DNA of 27,774 nt. It comes from Chloroflexota bacterium (GTDB lineage: Bacteria > Chloroflexota > Dehalococcoidia > RBG-13-53-26). Within the stretch, counting starts at the first letter, position 1. Every line of letters begins with the position of its first letter. The notes under the pieces are model-generated. The model saw only the letters and a list, made by a program, of their open reading frames with translations, was not told the origin of the DNA and searched no databases. Location of the stretch: the NCBI GenBank assembly GCA_030616195.1, contig JAUWXW010000003.1, forward strand, positions 1-27,774, read 5' to 3'. A program made the translations under genes and the position numbers. This document shows positions 8,301 through 15,667 of the stretch, piece after piece.

Positions 8301-10809
8301 ATTCGTCTTGTAGGCCATGGAGTCTCCCTCCCAAATCAGAGTCTTCGATTGCCTCAATTGCCTCCCGGTCTGCTTTGGTGACTGGGGAGATCAGTTCATC
8401 TCCTTTGCTGATCTCCGTTGCGGTTTCATCGAGGGTCTTTGTCAAGAACTCATCTGCTCTATTACTCAAGTCCTGCATCCGCCGCGTGAAATCCTCAGCA
8501 TCTTCGGCCTCCAACATAGCGAGCCGGATGTCATTTCGCAGGCTAGTGGGCAATTCTCGAAGGTCAATTCCCTCTGGCAAAATGCGTCCCTTCAACGCTG
8601 GCCCCAGGGCATTTTCGAGCTCGACGGGATTTACGGCGTCAGCTAAGATGCCCTCGTAGGCTTGCACGGCACGTTGGTCAGGGAACAACGCCCGCAAATT
8701 GTCAGGCACTCTGGGCCGCCAGTGCTTGCGCCAGAAATAATCGAGGGCCTGGTGGATGATCCGCTGCCCCGATGCTGTTTCCACGACCTCAGACAGTGCC
8801 ATCGCCGGTGCGCCTTTGATGCCCTTCTTTGCTAGGTCTTCGATGACCGCTGCGGGCAGGTCTTTGAGGCGCACAGCTTCGTAGGTCGAATCGATGGCGT
8901 CGAGGGCGGAGTTGAGTTGTTCCATCAGGTACTCACCACCAGGGCCGCCATAGCCCTTGCGGAGTCCATAGACCTCGCTGCCCCAGCGGTTGATGTGTAC
9001 GTTGATTATATCGGCGGATTCTATAGGGTCCCAGTGAGAGATAGCGGTGAGCCCGGCGTTGCTGGCCCCATTGCGGAAGGCGTAGCCGGGGTTCCAGCCC
9101 ATGTACATGTACTGGCTGAGGAACTTGCGGTACTTGTTCTGAGCGCGGCGGACGACGTTCAGCTTGCCGACAGGGTAGATGCGGCCCATTGCTTTGTCGT
9201 AGTCTGCGAAGACTCGCTTCAGTACTTCCCTGTCGCTCTTGGCGTCCTCGAACCAGTTCCCTACGATCTTGAGAGACAACTTGCCAGTCTCAGGGTCGGT
9301 TGCCATCTCACGGAGTAGCAATGTGGTCTTTTTGCCTGCGCTGGATTCAGCGATTTGGCCGAATTTCTGGAGATGGCCCTTGGCGGCGCGGGCAGCGTCT
9401 GTCCCTTCGTCGCCAATGTTGATCATGGAACGGATGATGTCCGACGCTTCGCCTGGATCGACGGCCTGGGTCAACATCTGTGACAAGACCAGCGTGCTAT
9501 CCTCAGCCCACCGACCAGCGAGCGTGGCATTGTCGGCTCGGTTGGGATGCAGGAGCTTGTAGGCTGGCCCCTTGAAACCACCAGCGGCGTTGTTTGCGCC
9601 CTCGGCTTTCATCAGGTCAAATATCTCGTCGTAATGACCGGCGTCCTCGAAATTGAGGGCCTTCGCTGCTGCCTTTGTTTGTCCCCGCATCCGGGCTGCG
9701 TGTCCGGGCTTGCTCAGCAGGTTGAGTGGATCGAGTATCACCCGTCCGGCTAACTCAGCCAAGGGTTTGGTCAGTGTGGCATCAGCCTCGATGTCCTCTC
9801 TGGTTGCCCCGTTTCTGATGGCCTCCAGGGTCAGGTTGCGCAGCTCCTCGGTGGCGGCTCCGGCTTTGGTGCTGGCCCTGTCGAGAGCAGTGTCCCAATC
9901 CACGCCCTTCGTGCGGGCATCCCAGAGTTCTTTGGAGTAAGTGCTTACCGATGTCCACCAGCGGGTATAGCGATTGCGCCCGGCCTCAAACTCCTGCGGG
10001 GTAAAGTCTGCCTCATGGCCTTGCAATAGGGGCCAGACAATCTCAGCTCCAGCACCTAAGATACCCTGCTCTACGATGCCAGTGTCGAATATCTCGAAGC
10101 CGCCAGCGAGAGCGCCTGTGATGCCCCGTGCGGCCTGGTCGAGGGCGGTGAAGACTTTGCCTGCGATACCTGGTGCAGCTTTCAGAGCAGCGATTGGAGC
10201 GCCGAAGATACCGCCTGCTAGACCTCTGGCAGCACCGAGGAGAGTACCGCCGAGGGCTTCGAGGGATGGTTCCCACACAGCGCGGCGGGCGGCTTCTTGA
10301 CCTGGTTCCCAGGCTTGCCGCCATTGCTTCTTGAAAGCCTCCCCTGGCTCCAGCCCCTCCTCCTCGCCCCAGATTTCCTCCTGGGCCTGCTCCCACCATG
10401 CGCCGAAGCGCCCGACCTGGCGGCCCAGCCACCACTGGGGGTACTCGCCCCAGGTCTCAGGCACAGGCTCTTGTGCCCACTCCGGCTTACCTTCTGGTGG
10501 AGGGAGAAAGCCCGGGCGCCCCCCTGGCGTCAATGGTGCAGTGGGTGCTGGTGCAGTGATGGGTGCTTGCCCCATGCCGCGTGGGGCTTGCCAGGTTGGG
10601 GCAAAGCTGGGCAGTAGTTGTTGGGGATAACTCATGGCTCGCTGCGCAGGGGCAGGCGGCGGGGCTTGTCCCACTCCAGGTGGGGCTTGTGCCCTCATCG
10701 TCTCGATCAGCCGCCCGATCCCGCCAGTCTCGGTGTCGATCTTCCCGACTGTGGGTTGGCCTGCGTTCCAATCGAGCCATTGTTGCCACAGAGCGTTGGT
10801 GTCAACCAC
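5353..10809 (-). CDS. Giant virion-associated protein (putative internal/DNA-ejection protein, large polyvalent protein type)
   Basis: 1818 residues from a GTG at 10809 that overlaps the upstream TAG by one base. The N-terminus (residues 1-110) is Pro/Gly-rich and disordered. Residues about 190-245 form a Gly/Ala hydrophobic stretch (GIFGAPIAALKAAPGIAGKV) that could insert into membrane. Then comes a very long helical region with segments such as MGWNPGYAFRNGASN (about 570) and NYGDRRHFDNALAYIFPYHY (about 1056-1075). I associate these with large polyvalent phage proteins carried in virions. Two APPLRGA motifs (about residues 944 and 1664) are encoded by identical 20-base palindromes. The C-terminus is basic. 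Location between the portal and scaffold genes supports a virion component delivered with DNA. No peptidase, lysozyme or polymerase motif was identified, so the activity is unknown. Confidence 0.65.
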   Translation of the reverse strand: MVDTNALWQQWLDWNAGQPTVGKIDTETGGIGRLIETMRAQAPPGVGQAPPPAPAQRAMSYPQQLLPSFAPTWQAPRGMGQAPITAPAPTAPLTPGGRPGFLPPPEGKPEWAQEPVPETWGEYPQWWLGRQVGRFGAWWEQAQEEIWGEEEGLEPGEAFKKQWRQAWEPGQEAARRAVWEPSLEALGGTLLGAARGLAGGIFGAPIAALKAAPGIAGKVFTALDQAARGITGALAGGFEIFDTGIVEQGILGAGAEIVWPLLQGHEADFTPQEFEAGRNRYTRWWTSVSTYSKELWDARTKGVDWDTALDRASTKAGAATEELRNLTLEAIRNGATREDIEADATLTKPLAELAGRVILDPLNLLSKPGHAARMRGQTKAAAKALNFEDAGHYDEIFDLMKAEGANNAAGGFKGPAYKLLHPNRADNATLAGRWAEDSTLVLSQMLTQAVDPGEASDIIRSMINIGDEGTDAARAAKGHLQKFGQIAESSAGKKTTLLLREMATDPETGKLSLKIVGNWFEDAKSDREVLKRVFADYDKAMGRIYPVGKLNVVRRAQNKYRKFLSQYMYMGWNPGYAFRNGASNAGLTAISHWDPIESADIINVHINRWGSEVYGLRKGYGGPGGEYLMEQLNSALDAIDSTYEAVRLKDLPAAVIEDLAKKGIKGAPAMALSEVVETASGQRIIHQALDYFWRKHWRPRVPDNLRALFPDQRAVQAYEGILADAVNPVELENALGPALKGRILPEGIDLRELPTSLRNDIRLAMLEAEDAEDFTRRMQDLSNRADEFLTKTLDETATEISKGDELISPVTKADREAIEAIEDSDLGGRLHGLQDEFEAQLGRDRARDLADVKAIGEYHHQAPPEVKNQIMDLVVAHREEGGATALRVDDARRRAWQASDATPRRADRDVIWDEYFTFRNDEWRKYWDEFDQQATDFLRQRRPAPPLRGAPVEPQPPISDDIDPPDFIQRRDELSEEYLADIVPPKQAIAHVSNKRAKQILEDLANAAPGMNWVAPEGLSPEDYERVMDWVKDELMPQLHETKLLANKTALNDRDFILFNYGDRRHFDNALAYIFPYHYWYTRAATNVPRMLMYKPGMLSAYLDYKDAVRQINEEAQGLPWWEQQVKVPGTEFYLNLEATLNPLYSMINDFHNPGRTETWQGEMLENLGNIGPSVDTAFWALYATWRKMEGEPEEALASMGYLGQPTKAFRYATGLLGAQGGKGITLEPWLWDNPFSFTGLDYYERNRVGYHFKQMEGEGAVTPEVIWDEGRKLQGPAWDEAVRRQVQERGIPNLVSWMLGAGFKARFPYEVQVQKALNAQYQFYAHADESYDMATDEGVAAYKLAQQQLYDYYPFLSYVMLVRRGELDRDRAYAWEVLSRLPPGTQRYTILEAANYNKETLNKFYESSGRMEGWADMDRAHFMATIEGLGNVLGIPDTERRKEWDSAQALKRAMDTDLRKRFGDDIFDIQDVWRDVRDVSGADAAKAIADANPQLYEMWTAKNAVIISSPALMSYFGSLDTLDRVAQNLLWEEMEKRWPNYKETNSIYYKQFDKDQWKEQRKYRREYLKTNEWLKEAWDFKDEMKTALAAEVKQLASEMIPPLGPITRDDSDLNSVLVERIRKVLGALFEAGEMVEARPPIVEGAMPTAEPTLPEAELVPPEAPPLRGAITEEPAAIDITPETVVQYKEETPPGEWRRALGEPRAPARRVPTAAKFSWGYVQSQLGQSVFALIQHFSTGKPLSGELRSRLEDIYRSNPAGFADFDSWLSKFVKTLWRASVTKSSRGGLRGVKGLAKKPRSFWGGQGQPGAGRRFLPW
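5748..5777 (-). promoter_or_regulatory. Promoter-like motif inside the giant gene, upstream of scaffold/capsid genes
   Basis: On the minus strand TTGACA (5777-5772), an 18-base spacer and TACAAT (5753-5748), with TGG before the -10 (extended -10). The second half of the spacer, CTGAAACTGTGG, is identical to that of the promoter at 17668-17697. It lies about 400 bases upstream of the scaffold start, so it could give extra transcription of scaffold, capsid and fibre genes. Confidence 0.55.
5801..5820. repeat. Dispersed palindrome, group B copy 1
   Basis: The 20 bases GCCCCACGCAGCGGTGGGGC have 7-base inverted arms and encode APPLRGA in the giant protein. They are identical over all 20 bases to 7961-7980, while the flanks are unrelated. 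Confidence 0.75.
7961..7980. repeat. Dispersed palindrome, group B copy 2
   Basis: Exact second copy of the 20-base palindrome at 5801-5820, 2160 bases away in the same gene and the same reading frame (APPLRGA). Confidence 0.75.
10565..10590. repeat. Dispersed palindrome, group A copy
   Basis: GCTTG, CCCCAT, five bases (GCCGC), GTGGGG, CTTG. It encodes QAPRGMGQA in the N-terminus of the giant protein. The left arm has one change relative to the family. Confidence 0.65.
10664..10689. repeat. Dispersed palindrome, group A copy
   Basis: GCTTG, TCCCAC, TCCAG, GTGGGG, CTTG. It encodes QAPPGVGQA about 45 residues into the giant protein. The flanking GCTTG pentamers are direct repeats around the inverted arms. 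Confidence 0.7.
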
Positions 10810-11933
10810 TACAACTCACTCCATGCCGGCGTCATCCACTGAACCGGCGCCATTAAAGGGTCCTCCCAGAACGATTGTTGCGATTGCATGACCTGTTGCA
10901 CCCAATCCCGGTACTGTGGAGGGACTTCTTGGAAAGCTTTCATTTCCTTGATGTTGTACCACGGAGCGCCAGTCTGCTCTCCACGTTCGGGGACAGGAGA
11001 GGGATATTGTCCAGGCTCTGTGGGCAAGTAGGCCCAGCCCTCTTCACCGAGGACATTTCCGCCCCACCACGACGGTTGCGCAGGTGCGGCCCAGCCACCA
11101 CCACCCCAACCGCCCCGGCCACCTCCCATCGGTCCCCACTGCGTCGTGCCACCATAGCCGCCATAGTACCGCTGCTCCCATTCCTGTTGTGTCGGCCCAC
11201 GGCCTGCCGCTCCCAGAAAGCCAAAGCTGGCAATGGCATCACGGGCATCGGCATCGTTGGGCCAGCGTCCGTGTTCAGCGTAGAACTGGTTGCGCCAATC
11301 CTCGATGCTCCCAAAGGGGCCAAAGGCTCCAGTGGGGGCCGGTGCGCCTGCACCCGCGCCAGTGGGAGCAGCTTGCCCCACTCCTGGTGGGGCTTGCTCA
11401 ATCGGCGGCGCACCGGCCCCATACATCCCCATCCCGCCAGGGACAGGATACATGATTTCTCCAGGGCCGAAGATAGCTCCCTGGTACTGCGACCAGGGAC
11501 CTATGGCGGCGGGCTGGCCTGGAACCTGACCAGGGGCAGCGAGGGCTCCCAAGGCAGTGGCAGCGTATTCCATCCCAGGGCCAACCCCGCCAGGTGTGGC
11601 AGCGGGGGCTGGGATAGGAGCGCCACCAGGGATCGTCCAAGGCGCCCCAATCGGTGCTGTGCGTGCGCCCAGTGGCATTGTGGCACTTATGGGTGCAGGG
11701 CCACCACTCACCATTTCAGGGGGCACAATGGGTGCACCTTGCCCCCAGCCCCATTCCAGAGCCGTTCGCGGGATTTGGGCAGGGCTTGGATAATAGCCAG
11801 GATACTGCCACCTGTTGGCTGTCCCCTCCGGCCGTGTGAAGCCCAAGGGCGCCGCCGGGCGCGTCGCTCTGGAAGGGCCACCTCTCAGCCTCCCATATGG
11901 TGTTTCCCATCCTGTTCCTCTCGGTATCGGCAT
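10809..11933 (-). CDS. Pro/Gly-rich low-complexity protein
   Basis: 374 residues, dominated by Pro, Gly, Ala and Trp, with collagen-like runs such as GGAPIPAPAATPGGVGPGM and a Gly-rich stretch (GGGRGGWGGGGWAAP). A short ordered segment, EDWRNQFYAEHGRWPNDADA (about residues 208-227), looks like a small helical motif. The protein ends in a helical, Trp/Gln-rich tail. It carries one group A palindrome encoding QAPPGVGQA near residue 180. It lies between the portal block and the giant protein gene and is probably a virion or assembly accessory. The ATG follows GGAGGGATGAA. An antisense frame of similar size is a composition artefact. Confidence 0.65.
   Translation of the reverse strand: MPIPRGTGWETPYGRLRGGPSRATRPAAPLGFTRPEGTANRWQYPGYYPSPAQIPRTALEWGWGQGAPIVPPEMVSGGPAPISATMPLGARTAPIGAPWTIPGGAPIPAPAATPGGVGPGMEYAATALGALAAPGQVPGQPAAIGPWSQYQGAIFGPGEIMYPVPGGMGMYGAGAPPIEQAPPGVGQAAPTGAGAGAPAPTGAFGPFGSIEDWRNQFYAEHGRWPNDADARDAIASFGFLGAAGRGPTQQEWEQRYYGGYGGTTQWGPMGGGRGGWGGGGWAAPAQPSWWGGNVLGEEGWAYLPTEPGQYPSPVPERGEQTGAPWYNIKEMKAFQEVPPQYRDWVQQVMQSQQSFWEDPLMAPVQWMTPAWSEL
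11371..11396. repeat. Dispersed palindrome, group A copy
   Basis: GCTTG, CCCCAC, TCCTG, GTGGGG, CTTG: the cleanest copy of the family, encoding QAPPGVGQA in the Pro/Gly-rich protein. Confidence 0.75.
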
Positions 11934-11934
11934 T

Positions 11935-12189
11935 TCATCCCTCCATCAATTCCTGTCTCTTGGCAAGCCATGAGGGGGTATCGATCCCCTGCTCCTCCAT
12001 CCTTGCCAGGATGACGGCTTGCTGTTCGGGCGGCAAGTTCAGGTAAGTCTCGAATTCCTGCCGCTTTTGGGTTTTGGTGAGCCGGGGGCGGAAGTGCGAA
12101 TCGCCCAGGATGGCCCTGAATTGTTCGAAGAGTTCCTGGTAGGCGGATTTGGCGTCGTCTCTGAGTTGGTTTAGCAAACCATCATTCAT
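11935..12189 (-). CDS. Small helical hypothetical protein
   Basis: 84 residues, highly helical and charged (MNDGLLNQLRDDAKSAYQEL ... PPEQQAVILARMEEQGIDTP). No membrane segment or catalytic motif is visible. It starts just inside the end of the upstream gene and ends two bases before the Pro/Gly-rich gene. It may be an assembly or head-completion accessory by position, but no family was recognised. Confidence 0.65.
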   Translation of the reverse strand: MNDGLLNQLRDDAKSAYQELFEQFRAILGDSHFRPRLTKTQKRQEFETYLNLPPEQQAVILARMEEQGIDTPSWLAKRQELMEG

Positions 12190-12475
12190 GGCCTTTTTTT
12201 CTTTCGTCTATCATCTCTGTCCTCTTTTCCAATGCCAATGCACCAGAGATCATCGCCAACAAATCTAGTAAGTCATTTACGTCGTGGTCATAGCATGTGT
12301 CTGTATCAGCGTTGACGAAGCACAGACGGAATTTGTCTTGTGGTACGCTGCGTGAGTCAGAGTCTGATTCTCCACAACAGATGAATGAGGTTCCATCGTC
12401 GGCTATTGTGTAAACCCAAGGTTCACAAACTTCGTTCATTCCTTTTTCTCTGGGGCAGTATCCGGGCTCTGTCAT
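12182..12475 (-). CDS. Small acidic, cysteine-containing hypothetical protein
   Basis: 97 residues if translation starts at the ATG overlapping the portal stop (ATGA). An internal ATG twelve codons later (MNEVCEPW) has a better AAAAAGGA in front and is an alternative start. The protein has several cysteines (VCEPW, FICCGES, RLCFVN, DTCYDHD) and an Asp-rich middle, ending in a helical tail. No known fold was recognised. It is in the head operon immediately after portal. Confidence 0.6.
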   Translation of the reverse strand: MTEPGYCPREKGMNEVCEPWVYTIADDGTSFICCGESDSDSRSVPQDKFRLCFVNADTDTCYDHDVNDLLDLLAMISGALALEKRTEMIDERKKGHE

Positions 12476-14238
12476 GGCCCCATTCCTGTCGGTGCACCAG
12501 GTGCAACCCCCTGCAGCGTGGGGCCTGGCCCAGGCGCCGATGGTTGCATCTCAGGTGGTGGCATCGGACGCCCCATGCCCTGCGGCGAAACGGCAGTCGT
12601 CGGTGGCCCCACCGGTCGTGGTGCATTTGGCCCCGTCGGTCGCGGTTCGGCTAATCCTGGCATCAGTTGCTCCAGCCGCTCGCCGGAGATTTCCTCAATG
12701 GCATTGTTCAGGGCAAGCTCAATGATCCGGGGATCGCGCTTGAACATCTCGACATTGCGGCGGCGCTCCTCATCTTCCGGCTGCTCGATGCCCAGTTTGG
12801 TTTGGGACAAGGTATAGTCGCTCACGGGGAGTCCGGCTTGCTTCGCGTTGGCGGCAATGGCCCAGTCGCGGGCTTCATCCGTTGGCAGTTTCGTAGTCAA
12901 CTTGGCTGTCACGAGCCAGCCGCGCAGGTCTTTGGCACTGATGGCAATAGCGGAACGCTCTCCCTCCGAGAATACCTGAAGTTTGCGCTCTTGACTGTCG
13001 CTCTCGGCGAAGGCGTAGCCGCAATCGAGGAGCTTCTGGATGGCGGCGCTGATGGCGAGCTCGGCGTTTGTTATAAATGGGGTGAGCCGCATCCTATCGT
13101 TTGCATTCATGCTCTGCGCTACTGGCCCCGATTCGGGGTTGACATTGGCATAGGCCCACCGGCTGAAGCTGCCCTCCTCGACCATCTGTTGGGCCATCTG
13201 GATACTGCGGTATACTCCCGCGCCTGCATCGGTTGGGGGATAGACCATGTATTTATCACTGATCCGCTCCCCCTGGCCCAGTTGCACCCGGATTACTGCT
13301 CCAGGTTCCTTGAGTACCTCGATGCTGCGTTCAGCCACGGTCACGGGGTCGGCAAAGGCGGCAATGATAGTGGATTGCTGGTTGATCCAGCGTTCCAGGA
13401 TGGAGATTGCCTCTCGCAAGGGATACAACACCCCAAGAAAGCGCAGGTGAAGCTCGGTACTAGTGGTGTTGCGTCCTGTCATCTCGGTGTAAGGTAACTT
13501 GGTGTAGTAGGGCATCACTGTAGGCCGTCTCAACCAGGTGTTGCCTGCCGCGACACAATGCCAGACTTCATTTCCTTTCTTTCCCTTTTTGTGCCACCAC
13601 AGGTCTTTGTAGACCAGTTCGTCGGTGTCTTCAGCAAACCGCGTCTTCCCATTCTCGTCGATCCTGATGCGCTTGCCCCATTCTGCTTCCAAGTCCTCAG
13701 CGGTGCGATAGACAGTGTACATCTGTGCGATATCTCGCCTATGGCCTCCCGGGAGACAGTAGAGATTTTGGTGGTTCACGTACTTGAGGATCAGCGGTAA
13801 CTCGCTGTATTCCTCGTCGCCGTCACCCTCCAACTTGGGGTCCCAGCCAGAGAAGAGTGCCCCACGCCCGTAGAGGGCCTGGTCGAAGATAGCCTTACTG
13901 ATTTGATTTTCTTGGAGCCGGATATTGTTGACGTAGATTGCGCCAGCGATGAATTTCTCTACCTTGTCGGCGGTCTTGTCAGAGCGGCGGCTGGGTGTGA
14001 TAGGCTGTGCGGTAATCTTGGGAGGGTGTAGGCTCAGGAGTGAATGAGTAATATCCACGACGTTCGTTGCTTTGTTGACCATTACGCGCTCCTCGCCGGA
14101 TGCGGCGGCATCCCAGTCCGCGTAATGATCCATGAAGTAGAGATCGCGGTCGAAGTCCCAATGAGAGCGGCACTTCACGTAAGCGCCTGCAAGTCTCTTG
14201 TGGAGATCGTCGACGTCGGCGATGGTTTTGATTTTCAT
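12472..14238 (-). CDS. Portal protein
   Basis: 588 residues. The N-terminal part (HWDFDRDLYFMDHYADWD, then NKATNVVDITHSLLSLHPP), the middle helical region with ILERWINQQSTIIAAFADP and the part around QMAQQMVEEGSFSRWAYANV are typical of phage portal proteins, which form the dodecameric DNA entry vertex. The C-terminal 70 residues are Pro/Gly/Met-rich and probably disordered, including GPTLQGVAPG encoded by a variant palindrome. It lies downstream of terminase and upstream of scaffold and capsid genes, the classical order. AGGAGA lies six bases before the ATG. Confidence 0.85.
   Translation of the reverse strand: MKIKTIADVDDLHKRLAGAYVKCRSHWDFDRDLYFMDHYADWDAAASGEERVMVNKATNVVDITHSLLSLHPPKITAQPITPSRRSDKTADKVEKFIAGAIYVNNIRLQENQISKAIFDQALYGRGALFSGWDPKLEGDGDEEYSELPLILKYVNHQNLYCLPGGHRRDIAQMYTVYRTAEDLEAEWGKRIRIDENGKTRFAEDTDELVYKDLWWHKKGKKGNEVWHCVAAGNTWLRRPTVMPYYTKLPYTEMTGRNTTSTELHLRFLGVLYPLREAISILERWINQQSTIIAAFADPVTVAERSIEVLKEPGAVIRVQLGQGERISDKYMVYPPTDAGAGVYRSIQMAQQMVEEGSFSRWAYANVNPESGPVAQSMNANDRMRLTPFITNAELAISAAIQKLLDCGYAFAESDSQERKLQVFSEGERSAIAISAKDLRGWLVTAKLTTKLPTDEARDWAIAANAKQAGLPVSDYTLSQTKLGIEQPEDEERRRNVEMFKRDPRIIELALNNAIEEISGERLEQLMPGLAEPRPTGPNAPRPVGPPTTAVSPQGMGRPMPPPEMQPSAPGPGPTLQGVAPGAPTGMGP
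12507..12524. repeat. Degenerate dispersed palindrome
   Basis: CCCCCT, five bases (GCAGC), GTGGGG and C: same 6-5-6 spacing as group A but an imperfect left arm, in the Pro/Gly-rich C-terminus of the portal gene. Confidence 0.4.
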
Positions 14239-15347
14239 GGTTGTCTCCTCGTTGGAGTAGGCCAGTTAAAGGGGGAGGTAGGACTAGGTCCAAAGCCATA
14301 TTCAGTCCATGTATCCTGATGAGCTTCAGGGATGAACAATCCCTCATAGAATCGCCGCAAGTAGGGGGGGAGCTTACTGATATCACCCATGACTGTTTCA
14401 GCCATATAAGCATACATTTCGTGGTCGTTCCATTGCGTCTCTTCGGTTATAGGAGGCGTTGTTGTCTGTCCAGTTGCAGGATCAAAGATAGGGAGCTGTC
14501 CTTTTCCGGGTATCCGGGCTCCCCGGGAATGATAAGGATAATCTGAGAGCCCGTAAACAGAAAGTATAGCTCGTTCCATAGCTGGGGATTTGAATTGATA
14601 CTGCTTCGATTCATCGGCGTACTGAATCATGGCCTCAATAAAGGCATCTCTCTCTTCCTGGTGTCTAACTTCCCACCAGGCATGGGAGAGTTCATGAATT
14701 GCCGTGGGCTTGTTGGCAGTGAGGAGGTATGCCAGCGATGGCTGTGATGGTGGCTGGCGGTGAGTCTCATAGTATCCACCAACAGTCCCTGGGCCATAAG
14801 GTTCCGTAATTCCTATATCGAGTTCTTTGTCGAAGAAATCTTTTGCCTCTTCTGTAAGTGGCCCACTCTGAAGCAAATCCTGGAAAAATTGCTTGCCTAC
14901 AGAGCCAGTGGCAATTTCTTTGAGCTTTAGCAATCCCCTCTTTGCTCCTGCCCATGGGACAGTGGGAAATTCACCCAACACGTCCATTGAACTACCGAGG
15001 AATTCAGCCCCAGCTTGCCATGATGGTGCTTCGCGAAAAGCTTCTATTGCCTCTCTCCCTTTACCAATAAGATGTCTAGCCTGTTCTCCCATAGCCTCCC
15101 AGGGTGAATAAGCTGCTGATTTCCACGCTTTGGCAGCCAATTCAGGGGGTTGCTTTGCCCAATCCTCCCACGAGGGCAACCATACTGGCCCCTCTGGTGC
15201 TTGTGGTGGGATTTGCATTGTCTGTGCACCAGGAATACCTGTCGCCTGTATCCCTGGCAGTTGCCCCCAAGTCGGCGGTTGCCATGCTTTGCTCTCCCAA
15301 TCTTTGTACTGTTGCCACATGGCTTCAGGATCATAGCCGCCGTTCAT
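14235..15347 (-). CDS. Putative zinc metallopeptidase (HELSH motif), virion or assembly associated
   Basis: 370 residues from the ATG at 15347, which overlaps the upstream stop as ATGA and has GGGAGAA in front; an earlier ATG at 15365 has a poorly spaced site. Residues 218-222 are HELSH, matching the HExxH zinc-binding and catalytic motif of zincin peptidases, in the context PTAIHELSHAWWEVRHQEE. A downstream Glu, for example in DHEMYAYMAET, could be the third ligand. The N-terminal 110 residues are Pro/Trp-rich; the first part (DPEAMWQQYKDW) resembles the start of the giant protein (DTNALWQQWLDW). Position between terminase and portal is where head maturation proteases are often found, but this is not a known prohead protease family. 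It could instead be a peptidase carried in the virion. Confidence 0.65.
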   Translation of the reverse strand: MNGGYDPEAMWQQYKDWESKAWQPPTWGQLPGIQATGIPGAQTMQIPPQAPEGPVWLPSWEDWAKQPPELAAKAWKSAAYSPWEAMGEQARHLIGKGREAIEAFREAPSWQAGAEFLGSSMDVLGEFPTVPWAGAKRGLLKLKEIATGSVGKQFFQDLLQSGPLTEEAKDFFDKELDIGITEPYGPGTVGGYYETHRQPPSQPSLAYLLTANKPTAIHELSHAWWEVRHQEERDAFIEAMIQYADESKQYQFKSPAMERAILSVYGLSDYPYHSRGARIPGKGQLPIFDPATGQTTTPPITEETQWNDHEMYAYMAETVMGDISKLPPYLRRFYEGLFIPEAHQDTWTEYGFGPSPTSPFNWPTPTRRQP

Positions 15348-15667
15348 AGGTACTTCTCCCGACATGCCTTAAGGACTTCTTCACACCAGTTCTGGAGGTT
15401 ACTATAGAAACCACCCACGACGCTATCCCACACAGTAGCATCAGGGAAAAGAACAGCAAAGACCTCCAAGCCATCAATGTACGAACACCAAGTTAGCCCA
15501 GGAGGCTTGTACAAATGACCTAGGAAGTTGTTTCTCATTGCTCTTTTAGGTGTTATAGGAACTTGTATCCGATTGGATCTCAGGACTTGAACAAGTTCAC
15601 TTTTTGTCCTTTGATCGTCAATGAGGGGATAAAAGTTTCCCCCTTCTTTGGTCGTATAAAACTTCAT
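15344..15667 (-). CDS. Hypothetical protein between terminase and metallopeptidase
   Basis: 107 residues, starting MKFYTTKEGGNFYPLIDDQR and rich in aromatic residues (LYKPPGLTWCSYIDGLEVFA). It is probably a compact alpha/beta fold. No family was recognised. It is joined to both neighbours by ATGA overlaps, so it is probably co-translated with the terminase and the metallopeptidase-like gene. Confidence 0.65.
   Translation of the reverse strand: MKFYTTKEGGNFYPLIDDQRTKSELVQVLRSNRIQVPITPKRAMRNNFLGHLYKPPGLTWCSYIDGLEVFAVLFPDATVWDSVVGGFYSNLQNWCEEVLKACREKYL

Noticed and set aside
10664..10689. GCTTG direct repeats as transposon target duplications
   Set aside because: The same pentamer, or a one-base variant of it, flanks every group A copy, so it is part of the element and not a site-specific duplication.
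10875..12014. 379-codon plus-strand open frame opposite the Pro/Gly-rich gene
   Set aside because: It is the antisense of a GC-rich repetitive gene, is full of Arg, Pro and Ser, has no ribosome site and no recognisable domain; it arises from composition.
12667..13497. 276-codon plus-strand open frame opposite the portal gene
   Set aside because: The portal on the other strand is well supported by family pattern, and this frame shows no motif or ribosome site.
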